Shown: positions 33,883-45,321 of the stretch, one piece after another
Layout: every line of letters starts with the position of its first letter
Position numbering within the stretch: position 1 is the first letter of the stretch
NCBI GenBank assembly: GCA_944990035.1
Contig: CALYLX010000133.1
Coordinates: 248,001-312,000 of the forward strand
Length of the DNA: 64,000 nucleotides
Reading direction: 5' to 3'
Source: Clitopilus passeckerianus
Taxonomy: Eukaryota; Basidiomycota; Agaricomycetes; Agaricales; Entolomataceae
The notes under the pieces: model-generated
Seen by the model: only the letters and a program-made list of their open reading frames with translations
The model's database searches: none
Told to the model about the DNA's origin: nothing
Program-made: the position numbers and the translations under genes

Positions 33883-34799
33883 CTAGCAGAAAGTGATAGC
33901 AAGGTTTACCTGTATTGACCATTCGTGAGCAAATGGATCAGAATAAAATCCGCCAGGCTTACATTGTTTGTTTGGCAGGCAACTTGAACATGAGTATCAC
34001 TGTCCTTATGGAATGCTGTAGGACAGTTAGCATTGTCGCCTGTAATGGGCGAGGACCGTCAGAGCAATGTTGATTTTGATGAGAAAACACATACAGTTGG
34101 CACCGGCACCATCGCATCCATTGTAGTAGCTTGACACCATGACCGTCAGCATTCCAGGCACTGGTGTATGATGGGGGATAAACTTACCCAAAGCCGGTGG
34201 TAACGGAGAATGAGTGACTGAGGGGGACCGAAATCAGCTTGATACCGCACGAGGTGCGGATTATAGATACTTACGGAGGGATCAACGTAATGTCCGTGCT
34301 CGATCCACCGCCAGGAGAGGTTGGGTTCTTGAGCGTGGTCTCAATCATTGTGCATCCGTCACCGTTGAATCCGCATCGACCTGTTAAATTGATTCAAGCT
34401 GAGTGAGGACCTCATTTGACGAGGAGATGACTAGCATACCAGTTTGAAGGTATCTGTTCGTAACATTAGCTAGCCTGGCAGATAGCTCGGAACAGTATCT
34501 ACTTACGCAATCGCAGAGTTCAGAGGACCATTACTGACGTAGTCTCCTCCGGTGGACAGCACATTGGGACCCTGGATAAGAGTTGGCTAAACGAAAAATC
34601 AGGGTAAGTTGGAAGACATGGTTCAAGGGGAAGCCCATACTGTTCCGTAGCCACACCTGAGTAAGCAATGGTTAGCCTGTGTTAAGTTCAGAGTCGTATA
34701 GATTGTTCACCTGTTTACAAGATGAACGACATGGGTCTCAGCGTTGACCTGGCCAACTGCAAGAAGTGCTGCTGCGATGAGAGAGGCAGTTTTGAACAT
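33883..34799 (-). CDS. Secreted 'glycopeptide'-type small Cys protein B
   Basis: A paralogue of the preceding gene in the same orientation. The ATG at 34799 gives the signal peptide MFKTASLIAAALLAVGQVNA, then ETHVVHLVNR; an intron of about 50 bases leads into CGYGT. Later exons read VLSTGGDYVSNGPLNSAIA (near 34507-34565), YLQTG, RCGFNGDGCTMIETTLKN, PTSPGGGSSTDITLIPP (34275-34330), HSFSVTTGFG, YYNGCDGAGAN, then NCPTAFHKDSDTHVQVACQ, and the last exon VNLAITFC-stop at 33883. Introns fall at matching places in both copies. The sequence fits a small, disulfide-stabilised secreted protein; the role (effector, wall protein or enzyme-like) is unknown. The upstream frame continues open to 35102 but without a better start. 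Confidence 0.68.
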
Positions 34800-35909
34800 T
34801 ATGAAAGGCCGACCGGAAGAGAAAGAGAAGATATACAGTAAGCTGGAGTGCTTGTTGGGAGTTCTATGTAATTTCAAAGCTTTTATATCGCAAAGCAAGT
34901 CTCGACAAATGGAGAAGGCTGTTGTAGCCTTGTGGACACTTCCCGGAGCAATGCTGAAGCAAGGGGCTAATAGGCCGCCATTGCTTTGGATCCTTGATAT
35001 GAGGTCACTGTCCGGCGTGCTACCATCTGACGATTCTTCGATTGGGTCGAGATACCGAGGTCGAGGTAACTCAAGATTAAACCCGGTGAGTTTAGCATGC
35101 ATTCGGTTTGTTAATGGTCAGGAAGCTCCGAGACGCCTAGTTTAAACGACTGATGGCAAAGCGTGGAGTTCCGCGTTTGAGCAGGAAGGCCATCGAAAAC
35201 AACTCTTCGCCTCCCTTAGGCTCGCTATGGCGGTTCAAAAGGACTCGCCACACCGTGACTTGCGGCAACGAGTTCGGACTGATCGTATTGGGCTTTGTTT
35301 GCTCCGCGGAAAATGTTGCCATATGAGACGAGACAATGGACCATCCCGACAACTACTTACATCGTCAGGCCGATTTGGACGAATTTGATAATGGAAGTTG
35401 AGCAAGCAGGTGTCAGCCAGGTCCTAAATCGTAAGCCGGATATTTGAGATTTGTTTAGAGGATAGTACGAATCAACTTGAACTCGCATTCGATCTGTAAG
35501 TAAGTTTTATCGCGACTAGATACAAATTGACGAAAAGCCTAATTCGACCGAAATGGCAGCTGTGCAAAGAGCGCCAATGCGAAACTCTTCCGCTCGGCTG
35601 CAAATGCCACCACATGGTCATAGCTGTAATAGGACAAAATAGACGAGGTGAGATGTGATTGACGACCGATAATAAATAAGCTGCTCCCAAAGCAACCTCG
35701 GATGCACAGATAAGTACTTGATAAATACTGTTTCGTAACCGGAACGCAAAAAGGTATGAGTCAAACAATATGTACAAGAAAGATACCAGAGTATATTTTG
35801 ACCGTGGGCTTGAACATCTTAGGAGTGACGTGTAGCGGAGCGCGGTGCGATTGCGCTGCAAGCGGCTGGGGTATAGTTATGAGGCGAGTCCGAGTAACTT
35901 CGGGCGTCA
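34800..35909. other. Intergenic stretch
   Basis: Promoter of copy B and about 1 kb without a recognised gene. Confidence 0.4.
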
Positions 35910-36926
35910 TTAGTCACTGTTGTAGGCGGTGGCCATAGAAGCGACCAGAACAAGCACGGTATCGAAGCTGGTCATAGGGACAGGGGACGAAATCTGAGAA
36001 GCGGAGCACAAAGAAACCGGGCTGGGCTCGTCGCTAGTATCGTCTTCGGAAGTCAATTCAACGTCACTTGAGGAAGCACTTAAGGTTGCTTCAATATCTA
36101 GGCGCTTTGGTGCAAGGGGACGAAGCCTATCCCAGCCTCTAGCGGTGGACTTGGGCTTGAAGACTCTGGCGGTCGGCGGCTTGAATGGCTTGGCTTCGGG
36201 GCTGTTCTCCATATCGTAATGAAGAACACAGAGAGGCTTGCCATCTTTGCGAAGCTGCTGCTCGGGAACGAAAATGGGCCGGAATTCTTCTTCTGGGAGG
36301 CTGCTAGAGGCGGAGAGAGGAGAAACATTCTCATCGGCGAGGCCGGCTTGGGAAGGAGGTGGAGATAGAGAACTAGCCGCGTCGAACGCTTGTTTAAGAT
36401 CGAAGGGAACCATGGTGGCCAGTAAGTCCTGAGCTTCGCATTCCAAGGACTGGCGAGAAATAGGCCTGATAGGACGAGGGGCAGTAATCTTTGGATCTAC
36501 GTTGTGCCAGCTGTGTATATATTCAGGTGCAAAGAAACCGCCATTGCGCCGAAGATTGCCTGTACGGATGGCATGAATACGTTACCAGATTGGAAAGGTG
36601 AATACATAAACTTACGACCCGGCTCGCTGCCTCTTCGAAGGCCACCATGTCTAAAAGACTCGTGGCAATGGACGTCCTTGATAAACAACCGAACAGGGGG
36701 CCATGAAATACCACAAATTTTGTATAGGCGAGGGGCCTCTTCCTGAATCAATGGCTAAGTTAGCATCCGAGCTGGAATTGAAAACATGGCAAACGCGTAC
36801 CATCGGTGAGGGGCAGGAAGCGATTAGCTTATTGAAGCTATAACCAGCAGAGGCAGGGTGTTCGGCGGCGGGAACATAGCCAAGATAAGAGCGAAGCATG
36901 GAATTAACTATCACAGCAGAGGACAT
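35910..36926 (-). CDS. Basidiomycete hypothetical protein, acidic/Ser-rich tail
   Basis: Three exons. The start at 36926 gives MSSAVIVNSMLRSYLGYVPA...NKLIASCPSPM, then an intron with a GTACGC donor. The second exon reads EEAPRLYKICGISWPPVRLF, then RRGSEPGR. After a second intron comes GNLRRNGGFFAPEYIHSWHN, followed by DPKITAPRPIRPISRQ and a long low-complexity stretch with LSPPPSQAG, EEEFRPIF, RVFKPKSTARGWDRLRP, and an acidic Ser patch (SSSDVELTSEDDTSDE). Reading frame joins are consistent. It has no signal peptide or membrane segment and no domain I can name. The basic WDRLRPLAPKR followed by a Ser/acid run suggests a nuclear or scaffold protein, but that is speculation. Confidence 0.55.
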
Positions 36927-37710
36927 GATTTGAGTTAGAGGTGATTAGAAGAAAGGCAGGTATTGAAGGCAAGAGAGTAGACAGAGCGATGACCAGGGCG
37001 TCAAATGCGATGTGGGGTGCAAGATATGGTCCAACCATCCTTGACAACCTCAACCTTTATATTCCCTCTCCTCGTATGCGGCCTTTGAAGGACAGTGGCC
37101 TCGGTTATCTCGACCCTTGCTTTGTTCACCTGAGAGGCGATGCGGAAAACAATGGCTCTGGCCAAGGCACACCATACGAATGATAGGCCCGTGAGTATCA
37201 TTGCTGCCAAGTTTCCGAGTAGGCCCCAATGTTGGCTCCTTTGTCGATATGGCCCTCGTCCAACAAAGGCCGGAACGTGGCATCAATTTCCTCGCGGTCC
37301 CCCAACCTCCGAAATGGTGAATCACACAAGAGATCCAGAAATCTTGATTTGACGATCGTTTTCCATAAATGATAGATGATACAGTCTATACCAAACTACT
37401 TCCACTTTATATAAGTACAACTGAACGAGGGATTTCGCGGGCTGGGGCTTGGAGAAATCGTACACTAAACAGCCAGGCGGGTGAAGGAGAACCAATAATT
37501 AGTGAATGACCACGTATGATTAGAGAAATAACAAATTTTGGGAGCATCATACAACGCCAGGTCAATCGGCGGAAATAAATGAAATCCAGAAGGGGCGTCA
37601 GGCTAATTGGATACGAACTTCGAAAGAAGCAAGAAATGCATGGTGGGTAATATATACGGTGTAGAACGAAGGTAGCGTGTCCGTAATGAGGAAGAGCCAA
37701 TAGTCCCCGC
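36927..37710. other. Intergenic stretch
   Basis: No gene recognised; several short opposing open frames look like chance. Confidence 0.4.
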
Positions 37711-40501
37711 TCACGCCGATCCTGATGACGGACGGGACAGTTCGCTGCTTGGCGGTGGAGAAGCGGAGAGGGTGCTCTCGCTATCCACGAACACAACGGG
37801 AAGGGGTGTGACCGATTCCGAAACTTTGTGCTTCTTCGCAGAAGATTTCTCCCCATCACCAAACTCTTCCAGCTCCTCTGAGCTTCGTTTCCTCTGTCGA
37901 CCGGGTGAGGGACTTGCAACCGTCAAAGGCGAAGAGGATGACAGGAGGCCACGTTTGTTCCTCGTAGGAAGGGGTGTAATAGTCACCTGGGACCCTTCCC
38001 TCGACTCCTTCATTTTCGGCCGTTTGGGGGGAGTGCACGTCCTGTATTCCTCGACCCCATCCATAGCCGGATGCGCAGTTTCGATTTCGTCAGATGATCG
38101 TTTGCGTGCCCTTGCATTTGGGTTCGGGAGCACCTTGGCAGTGGCCTCTGCAAAGCGGTATTGACACCACGCTTCAATATCGTGTGCACCTCCCTCGTCT
38201 GAAGAATAGCCCTCTGCTCCGGCATCAATTTCTGCGCAGACCTCGTCATCGTTCATATACTCCATCTCTTCGTCTTCTTCGTCCTCTCCCTCCCCGTCTA
38301 GGTCAACACCGTCCACTTCCTCGAGCCGGACGATGTTTTCAACCCTACGTGGAACAGGCGCTTGTGGCTGGATTTCTGCAGCAGCAGCGAGCTCCTGCTC
38401 GGACACTTTGTTGCCATTAGCTGCATTCTCTAGTGCAATGGACCGCAAGCAGATCTTGCAGCGACAGTGGTACAGAGGGCTACATGCTTCTCTCCAGACC
38501 TGTCGAATAAACATGACTTTCATGATAAAATTTTGAAATATTGATGAACTGACCATTGTCACGTCATCTCGGGTATAAGGTGGGAAGTCGGCTGCAGTCT
38601 CTGGAACATATGGGATAGAGTGCAGAAGTTTTGGCGGGTCCAGCACGGGCCCAACAGCGATGGCAGGAGGGGCAACATGGCGGGGCATACGAAGAACAGG
38701 TGTCGCAGACGGGAGATCTTCCTTCTTGGTATCACCGTCGTCATCACGTAGTGGTGGAGGAGAAGGTGTGGTTTGCAATGTTGAGGTTGAAAGAACCGGG
38801 CTGGTGTCGGTGGGTGACCGGGAGCTGGCACCACTTGAGGCCGTGGAGGAGTCGTCGTCCCCACGACAGCGGCTGGAGTTCCTTGCTCGTTGTTCCGCCT
38901 CCTTGAAATTGTTTAACCGCCTCTCGGCCCAGTCGATACCGTCGAACCATACACCATCCTCCTCTCGGAGCTGTGTCACAACATCATCCAGTGTCATCTT
39001 GCTGACCTTCTTAACTGGGTCCTCGATGACGCCGCCATAGCAAGGGTTGGCGCATTCAATGACGATCTTCCGGACAAGGTTCCTCATTGCTGGTCCCAGG
39101 ACCGTTCGGAGTTGTTTCCGGTGAACAATGAGCGACTGCTCGCACAGGGCGAACGTCGGAGGCACCTCCCCAGTTACAGTTGAAGGTCGCGGATGTTCCT
39201 CTTCTTGACCGTCTTCCTCTCCGTTGGAGATCGGGGAAGCTAATGACGAGTCATCCCGTGTCCATGGGCAGGGGTGGATGGCGCGGGTAATTTTGGATTT
39301 AGTGGGAATGAAGTGGTCGTAGAAGACATCCGCAGGGCTGATCCAATACCCATCCATTATCCGCGAGCGTGCCCAATCACCTAAAGCGAGGTCCCGGATG
39401 CCGTCCTCCTCCATCTGCATCAAAATGACTTCTTCATCTTCCTCCTCGTCTTCGTCGTCTTGGAGGTTGCCTTCGTACTCGCCGTTGAACCTCTCGGCAG
39501 CCAGTGCCTGGTCCAGCAGGTCCCTCATGCGGGTGTTGCTCTTCAACCATAGCCTTTCTCTGGCAACAGCCAGGACTTCCCGTACACTTCCTTCGCCACT
39601 GTCGATGAAGGTGTCGACAATGTTCCTCGTTTCCCAGTCATCACTGAGCATTTCCTGCCCACCAACAGCTTCTACATCGCGGGGGTTGTCTCGAATACGT
39701 CTCCACAGGAATTCTCTCCGGCAAGGGCGGCATGTGGCATATACATTCGGGAATGTTTCTTTGTCGTCGTTCTCTGCCACTGCGAAGGAGCTCATATGGG
39801 AGACCGTCTCGGAATGCGGAAAAGCAGGGGCAGGGGCATCACGGAGACATAGGCCACAGAAAGCCGCAGCTCGTTCAGCATGGTCTGCACAGACCCCAAT
39901 CTGTCGGAGCCAAGGGGTATAAAGGATATGTTTCCTTTTGCACAAGCCTATTCTTGAGTTTGGGCAGTTAACGCGGCATACGAGACAGCTGCAGTTAACG
40001 ATATTCTTGAAATGCTGGTATGCCGACAGCCTGATCGGAGGCTGAGGGGCAGCGGAGGAGTTCGATGACGGGGGTTTTGGGTGGATAACGGCATAAGGCG
40101 CCATTGCATCGGTAGGGTCCAGTACTTGGATGGCTTTCTGCCAGTAAACATGGTTTTGCACTGCGGAATGTCAATAATAGATCAGAGGCACCGATCAAGG
40201 CATACTGACTCGCTATAGCCCATTCCGGGCAGATTTTCATAACGCGAAGCTCGAGCTCATTGGCTTCGCGTAGCGTCGTGAAGACGAGCCTGTGATGCCA
40301 TGCTTGAGGCCTTCCCCATATTTCGGGCGTATAGCTCGACAAAGCTATGTCCCCGACGAAGAAGTCTGCGATATGCCTGTCGTGTCAGACCCTTAGTACG
40401 CTGGGCCGGATAGTGTGGCTGAGATGATAGGCAAAATTGACGAACCTCACGAGCTCGGGAGGTAACTGGGGCCACGATTTATTATTTTTTCCTTTAAACA
40501 T
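37711..40501 (-). CDS. Large Cys-rich, acidic hypothetical protein with F-box-like N-terminus
   Basis: The start at 40501 gives MFKGKNNKSWPQLPPELV; an intron (donor GTTCGT) leads into RHIADFFVGDIALSSYTPEI, reminiscent of an F-box. A second intron precedes HVYWQKAIQVLDPTDAMAPY, and one long exon follows (40159-37711). Cysteines come in pairs: NCSCLVCRVNCPN and CKRK, then CADHAE, FCGLCLRD, CRPCRRE, and later CRCKICLRS near residue 600, all suggesting zinc-binding clusters. Acidic blocks (DDEDEEEDEEV; GEDEEDEEMEYMNDDE) alternate with Ser/Thr/Pro-rich stretches, and the C-terminus has basic patches (RKRSSDE, KRPKMKE, RQRKRSSEE) that look like nuclear localisation signals. Seemingly a conserved basidiomycete protein of unknown function, perhaps a nuclear ubiquitin adaptor. 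Confidence is high that it is a gene and low on function. Confidence 0.7.
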
Positions 40502-41552
40502 CGTTGAAAGGTTGCTCGTCGCCGTCAGTATGCTATAGACCGAGCTCGTCGATGTCGCCGCAGAACGCGGTGGTCAGTGCGCAAATTGGTAGTCAACAAA
40601 GGGGTCCACAGCTATTGTGATGATCAAATATTTCCCACGCACAGACCAGTAGATTTGGCTGGGTCGCCTTGCCTCCAAAGCTACCGCTTAACTCTACTCT
40701 TCATTATGGCTGCCAGAGGTGTAGCTACGTCGTTGACCAACGTGAAATAGTAGACTCTACTTGTGACTCACGCCCCTCATAGGCGGATATTTGAAAATCA
40801 TAAATAACGGATCACTCGGTGACAACTTCATTACAGTTCCCTCAGGGCGAGAACGGAACTCTTCCCCTCCATGCAGATCCATCCATCTGTCTCCATAAGA
40901 TGTCGACGAAAGTTCTGACATCAAGAAGCAAACCACCTAATAATTGCCTCACATGGGTTTGCTTGAAGAAGTGCTTGACAGCACCCACTTCTGTCAAAAC
41001 GCCTCCTCATGTGACTTAACCACAATCTATTCACCGAGGTCGACAAACACCGCAGATAAAAGCTTGTCAGGGCAGCGGTAGTAACAGAGATATCACCGCA
41101 TGCGTATGTGGGGTCGAGGGTTTAAGCAAGTGATAGTGACTGTGAAAACAGGCGACTGATCGGATCCCCAGCCCGTCGCGGAGAGACAATATGCGTGACG
41201 AGGTACGGCTCGGTAGAAGCGAGTAGATGCTCTCTGTTGATATCTTATCGTCAGTCTTTACCCAGCCACAGAGCCTAATTCCTCCAGCCGGTGCCAAAGA
41301 TAGACGTAGAAAATAGAAACATATGGTCTATTGGCAGATCCAAGTCACCTTCTAATGCACCTAATCTAGTGGCTCGAATCTCGGGCTATGACGTTTGTGA
41401 ACTTTTTGTCCCGGATATAGAAACAGTCGACGATCCTTTGCTTCCGCTGTGGCGAGGATGACAGCGGTCATATGTTTTACCTGCCGAACATGGGTTGCGC
41501 TGACATCTCAGCATGTCCAGCTTCCGCAAACAGGAAACTCCTACGCGAAGGG
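40502..41552. other. Intergenic stretch
   Basis: No gene recognised. Confidence 0.4.
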
Positions 41553-43665
41553 TCAGAACTTTCTTTCCCCATCATTCAGGTAACCACTGACCTGAGGATA
41601 GATGGGAAGAATCGTGTTCCAGTACTTGCAGGATCTGTCAGCGTAGAAATGATCCCCAGGCTGGATACCATTCGGTGACGCGCCTAGGATCGCAAGTGAG
41701 GTGGTATCCTTGGGATCGAACTTCCTCCATCCTGGAATACGTGGACCTCGTTGAGGATCTACAGCGCCAGTATCAGAACCTGGTATCAAGGCTTCAGAGT
41801 AAAAGTGAGAAAGCCTTACCTTTGACGAAATTCGCCCAAGCCTCAACCATATAATCCGAAATCTTGATCTGGTCCTCCGTAGCAGGCACGAAAGGAGGGC
41901 TCAGCACGATCGTCCTCCACGTCCCCATAACAAAGCGAATATCACTCCCGTGGAAAGCGCCAATCCTCACACCCCTCGAGTTCAAGTTACTTGCAACGTG
42001 GTCGAAGCGGTAACGCCAAACCGGAAGGCGGAGCGCATCGGTACGCTCCGCTGCAAGGTTACTTGCAAGACAGAGCATATGTGCATCTCTCCACATTCCG
42101 GCGGAAGCGTTATAAGCCGAAGGGAAGTCGGTTGAGGGGAAAGGATAGACTGCTTCAAGCTCGGTTACGTTGGCGAAGGGGAAGTTGAGGTTGTTGCTTA
42201 TGCTAAAATCATAGTGTCAGACTTGAGCAACGGGTAGTTCGCCGAATGCAATTCACCTGTATTGAACAATGTCGTCCAAATACGCGGTAGGTTCACCTTC
42301 TACGATCAACGTTCCTTCGTCCTTATTCGTGCCGACGAGTAGAGGAACCTTCGCCGTGTGTCCTCTTCTGGTCTGGGTAACGTAGCTGCCAAATGGAGTC
42401 AACTCCCGGGACCAATAAACAGACGAATAAGCTCACTCTTTCCAAATCGTAACATTATCCGTAACAGGTTGGAATTGCGTCCCAGTATTCAGAAGGACCT
42501 GCTTCAGTTGTTCTCCGGGAACCTTCCGCAAGCAGTCGAGTTGGCCGGGTCGGAGGGGGCAGCTGAGGTTGGATGCAATCTTGCCGATTTGGTCGCCGAG
42601 TTGCCACATGGGTTGGGCGGCTGCATAAAACATGAGAACATATGAGAGAGGGCCCGGACTGATGATGCTTACTATCTCCGCTCTGCATGATAGCGCCCCG
42701 TATGAGAGAGTTGTCGCGGTAGGCAGATAGATAAAGATTTGTCATTTCTGTAGGTAAGAGTCAGCTCAGCAATATATCTGTTAATAAAGGTGCGCACTGA
42801 CCTGCTCCAACCGATTCGCCTGTAGTAAGAGATCTAGCTCAGTCACTGAACACCCGCAATATGAATTCGCATTACCTCCAAGAGTGATCTTTCTGGGATC
42901 TCCTCCAAAGATTGCTGCATTCCTGTAGATCCACTCCACGGCAGCCCGGGTATCAAGTAGTCCAAAGTTCTGTGTGTCCCCTTTTCGGGCTATCTCTGCA
43001 GCATGTGGGAACCCAAATAGAGAGAGTCGGTAGTTGAAGCTGGCGAATACGATTCCCTGGTAGATGATGTTGAGTTGTTTTGAGAGCTCATACGTCGAAA
43101 ACGACACACCTTGGCAGCGAGATATGAGCCATCAATTTTTGGATCTGACGAAGCGCCGCTGTCAAAGCCTCCCCCACTTAGAAAATGGTTAGGAAGGGCA
43201 AAACGCAGAAAGAATCTCTCTCACTGGATGTAGAGGTAAACGGGGAGTGCGCGGGCGTTGTAAGGAGCGATGACGTTGATGCGCAAACAGTCCTCGCTTT
43301 GAATGGATGTACCGTTTCCACCGTCAGCCCTGTTTGCTTGAAAGATAAGCTGACACTCTACACAATCTTTACAACACGTACCTTCCTTGTAGGCACGCTG
43401 GTCCATATACAGTCGCGTTGAATATCCCGTCTCCGTTCGGCCGAACATCCTGAGGCGGCCTCCATCGGTTCTTGCCAGATGTATCCTGGGCATAGCGTAC
43501 TCCAAGCCACTTCTTTAGTGGAACAGAAGTCGTGTTGGAATCTAGAAATCCTTGAACAAGGCCTGAACTAGTGTGGACGACGAGAGACGATTGAAGAAGC
43601 CCATCAGCAACGGCGTTGGCGGCCAACAAAAGTGAGAGTCCAAGGACGCTCTTTAAACCCTTCAT
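41553..43665 (-). CDS. Secreted type-B carboxylesterase/lipase
   Basis: An alpha/beta-hydrolase of the cholinesterase/lipase group, which cleaves carboxylic esters outside the cell. The ATG at 43665 starts a signal peptide (MKGLKSVLGLSLLLAANAVA). Exons then give VHTSSGLVQGF, KKWLGVRYAQ, RWRPPQDV, the SEDCLRINV signature, GIVFASFNYRLSLFGFP (43010-43060), FGLLDTRAAVEWIYRNAAIF, GGDPRKITL, and, after an intron that splits a Gly codon, the nucleophile elbow GESVGA. Further on are YRDNSLIRGAIMQSG, KVPLLVGTNKDEGT (acid region) and RIGAFHGSDIRFVMGT (catalytic His). The elbow has Val instead of the usual Ala (GESAG), which is tolerated. The gene ends GERKF-stop at 41553. About eight introns. Divergent from the gene at 44132. 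Confidence 0.85.
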
Positions 43666-44131
43666 GTCGGCGGGGTTTAGACTCTAGATGAGCCACAAAA
43701 CTTCCCAACAAACCCGGTGGATGTTTAAATACATGCTGGAGAGTATTCGGCAGCTTTTCGGAGAAGACAGCCATAACTTGGTGTAAAGAACCACATTTTA
43801 CACGGAAGAACCATCAGATTCTGTTTTTGGAGCCTAAGTGCGGCATTTCGCCAGCTGAACCGATTCTGCATGATTAACCTTGGTCGCGAAAACCTGATCG
43901 ACTTGGTGGCTTGGAGGAAACCTTCAGCTCAACACCGCCACTTCCATCATCATCAATGTATCATCGTCCATGCATCAAGTTCCGTTCTTGCCCACCACAG
44001 CTCCTAGGTCTTGTCACGTTTGATTTATGCCAGCTGTCCAAAACACCCACAACTAAATGAGTCAGTAGGAGAGATCTACAAAAAACGGAGCCTTCTTTGC
44101 TTTCTTCTCTGCTTCAGCTAGCAACTAGAAA
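43666..44131. promoter_or_regulatory. Divergent promoter region
   Basis: A 466-base region between two divergent starts; no specific sites identified. Confidence 0.35.
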
Positions 44132-44947
44132 ATGGGTCACCACTTTACCATCGTTGACATCTGGCAGGTACGACGATACCTCGCTCAAAAAATCCGCCTC
44201 GAACTCGCAGAAATTATTATGGAGGAGGCAGAGTATTGGATCAGCCAAGTATCTACGAGAAATGAGGAGTGTGTTGTGCTTGCGGGAGGGGAGAACCTCA
44301 ACAACGCTTCCAGGTACTATCTGACTACAGATCCCATTCCAGCAATCAGTGTGAATGGACAAACCCTACCGACGAGGCTGCGAAGGGTCAGATTCACGTT
44401 ACGGAGCCATGATCAAGGCTGGGGTGGCGATTACGACTGTCGAGGTTGGGTGACTTTATTGGCGTTGGATCGCTCCCTAATCCATCTTTCAACAGGGACA
44501 TATAAAGCATCCTGGACCTGGTTCGAAGCTGGTATACTGAAACCAGGTAGACACAACCTATTGCGGCAGACTTGCATAGCCTCTGTCTTTGATTCTTTTG
44601 CCTTTGACGGTCCTGGATGGGAGATTCGGAACCCTCTTCAAGGCTCTGGTCGCTGGTTCCTTCAGTCAAACGTCCATGTCTCCGACGAACTCAAAACGCA
44701 CGTCATAGAGTGGAACCATGACGATGATTGCTTTCCCGATAATGTTTGTGGAACTGGACAGGGAACAGGGTTTCTGAGAGCGCTTGAGCCGGGGTGCCGG
44801 ACTTGTGTTGTTGTAAGAGCTCAGGTACGACCATTTCACCTCTCATTCTCGAATGGACGGTAAACTCGCATAATAACTGTTACATAGTATCCGGGTTGGG
44901 CTAACCATGTTCATTCGGTCAAAGTAGAGACTTTCTCTACGTTTTGA
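44132..44947 (+). CDS. Conserved fungal protein of unknown function ('SHDQGW' type)
   Basis: Exons 44132-44824 and 44888-44947 join in frame (250 residues). Visible blocks are MGHHFTIVDIWQVRRYLAQK, LPTRLRRVRFTLRSHDQGWG, then TGTYKASWTWFEAGI, GWEIRNPLQGSGRWFLQSNV, HVIEWN with a following acidic run, a late GFLRALEPGC, and VVVRAQYPGWANHVHSVKVE at the exon junction. Proteins with this SHDQGW ... SWTWFE ... ARAQYPGW order are frequent in basidiomycetes and ascomycetes, sometimes attached to ankyrin repeats; their role is not known. It has no signal peptide or membrane helix, so the protein is probably cytosolic. The exon order and conserved motifs argue for a real gene. Confidence 0.7.
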
Positions 44948-45321
44948 TAGTCGTGTGCGGTCTCCGAATGCTGTATACCTACAACAGAATTGCATTATAT
45001 TTGCTTTCTCTTTGAATATCCGAGTTTTCATCCTCATGGCCTTCGGTGGACATGTCTATATGGAATACAAGCTTGACGGCAATTCTCAAGGCAATTCTAG
45101 AGGTTGGAGTCACTGTAGAACGTTACAGGGAGGTCCTATTTTATTTTATTCTGGTTCAGAGATCTATATGTATGGTCAAAGGAGCCTTCTTAGCATTTCA
45201 CGTGGAGCGGGATTCGGAACATATAATAAAGACCTTCGAAAGAAACAAGGGCAAAGAACTCGGTTCGGCCCGTGCACACATTGCCATCTCCAACCCCCTC
45301 TTCCCATCAAATTTCGCCAGA

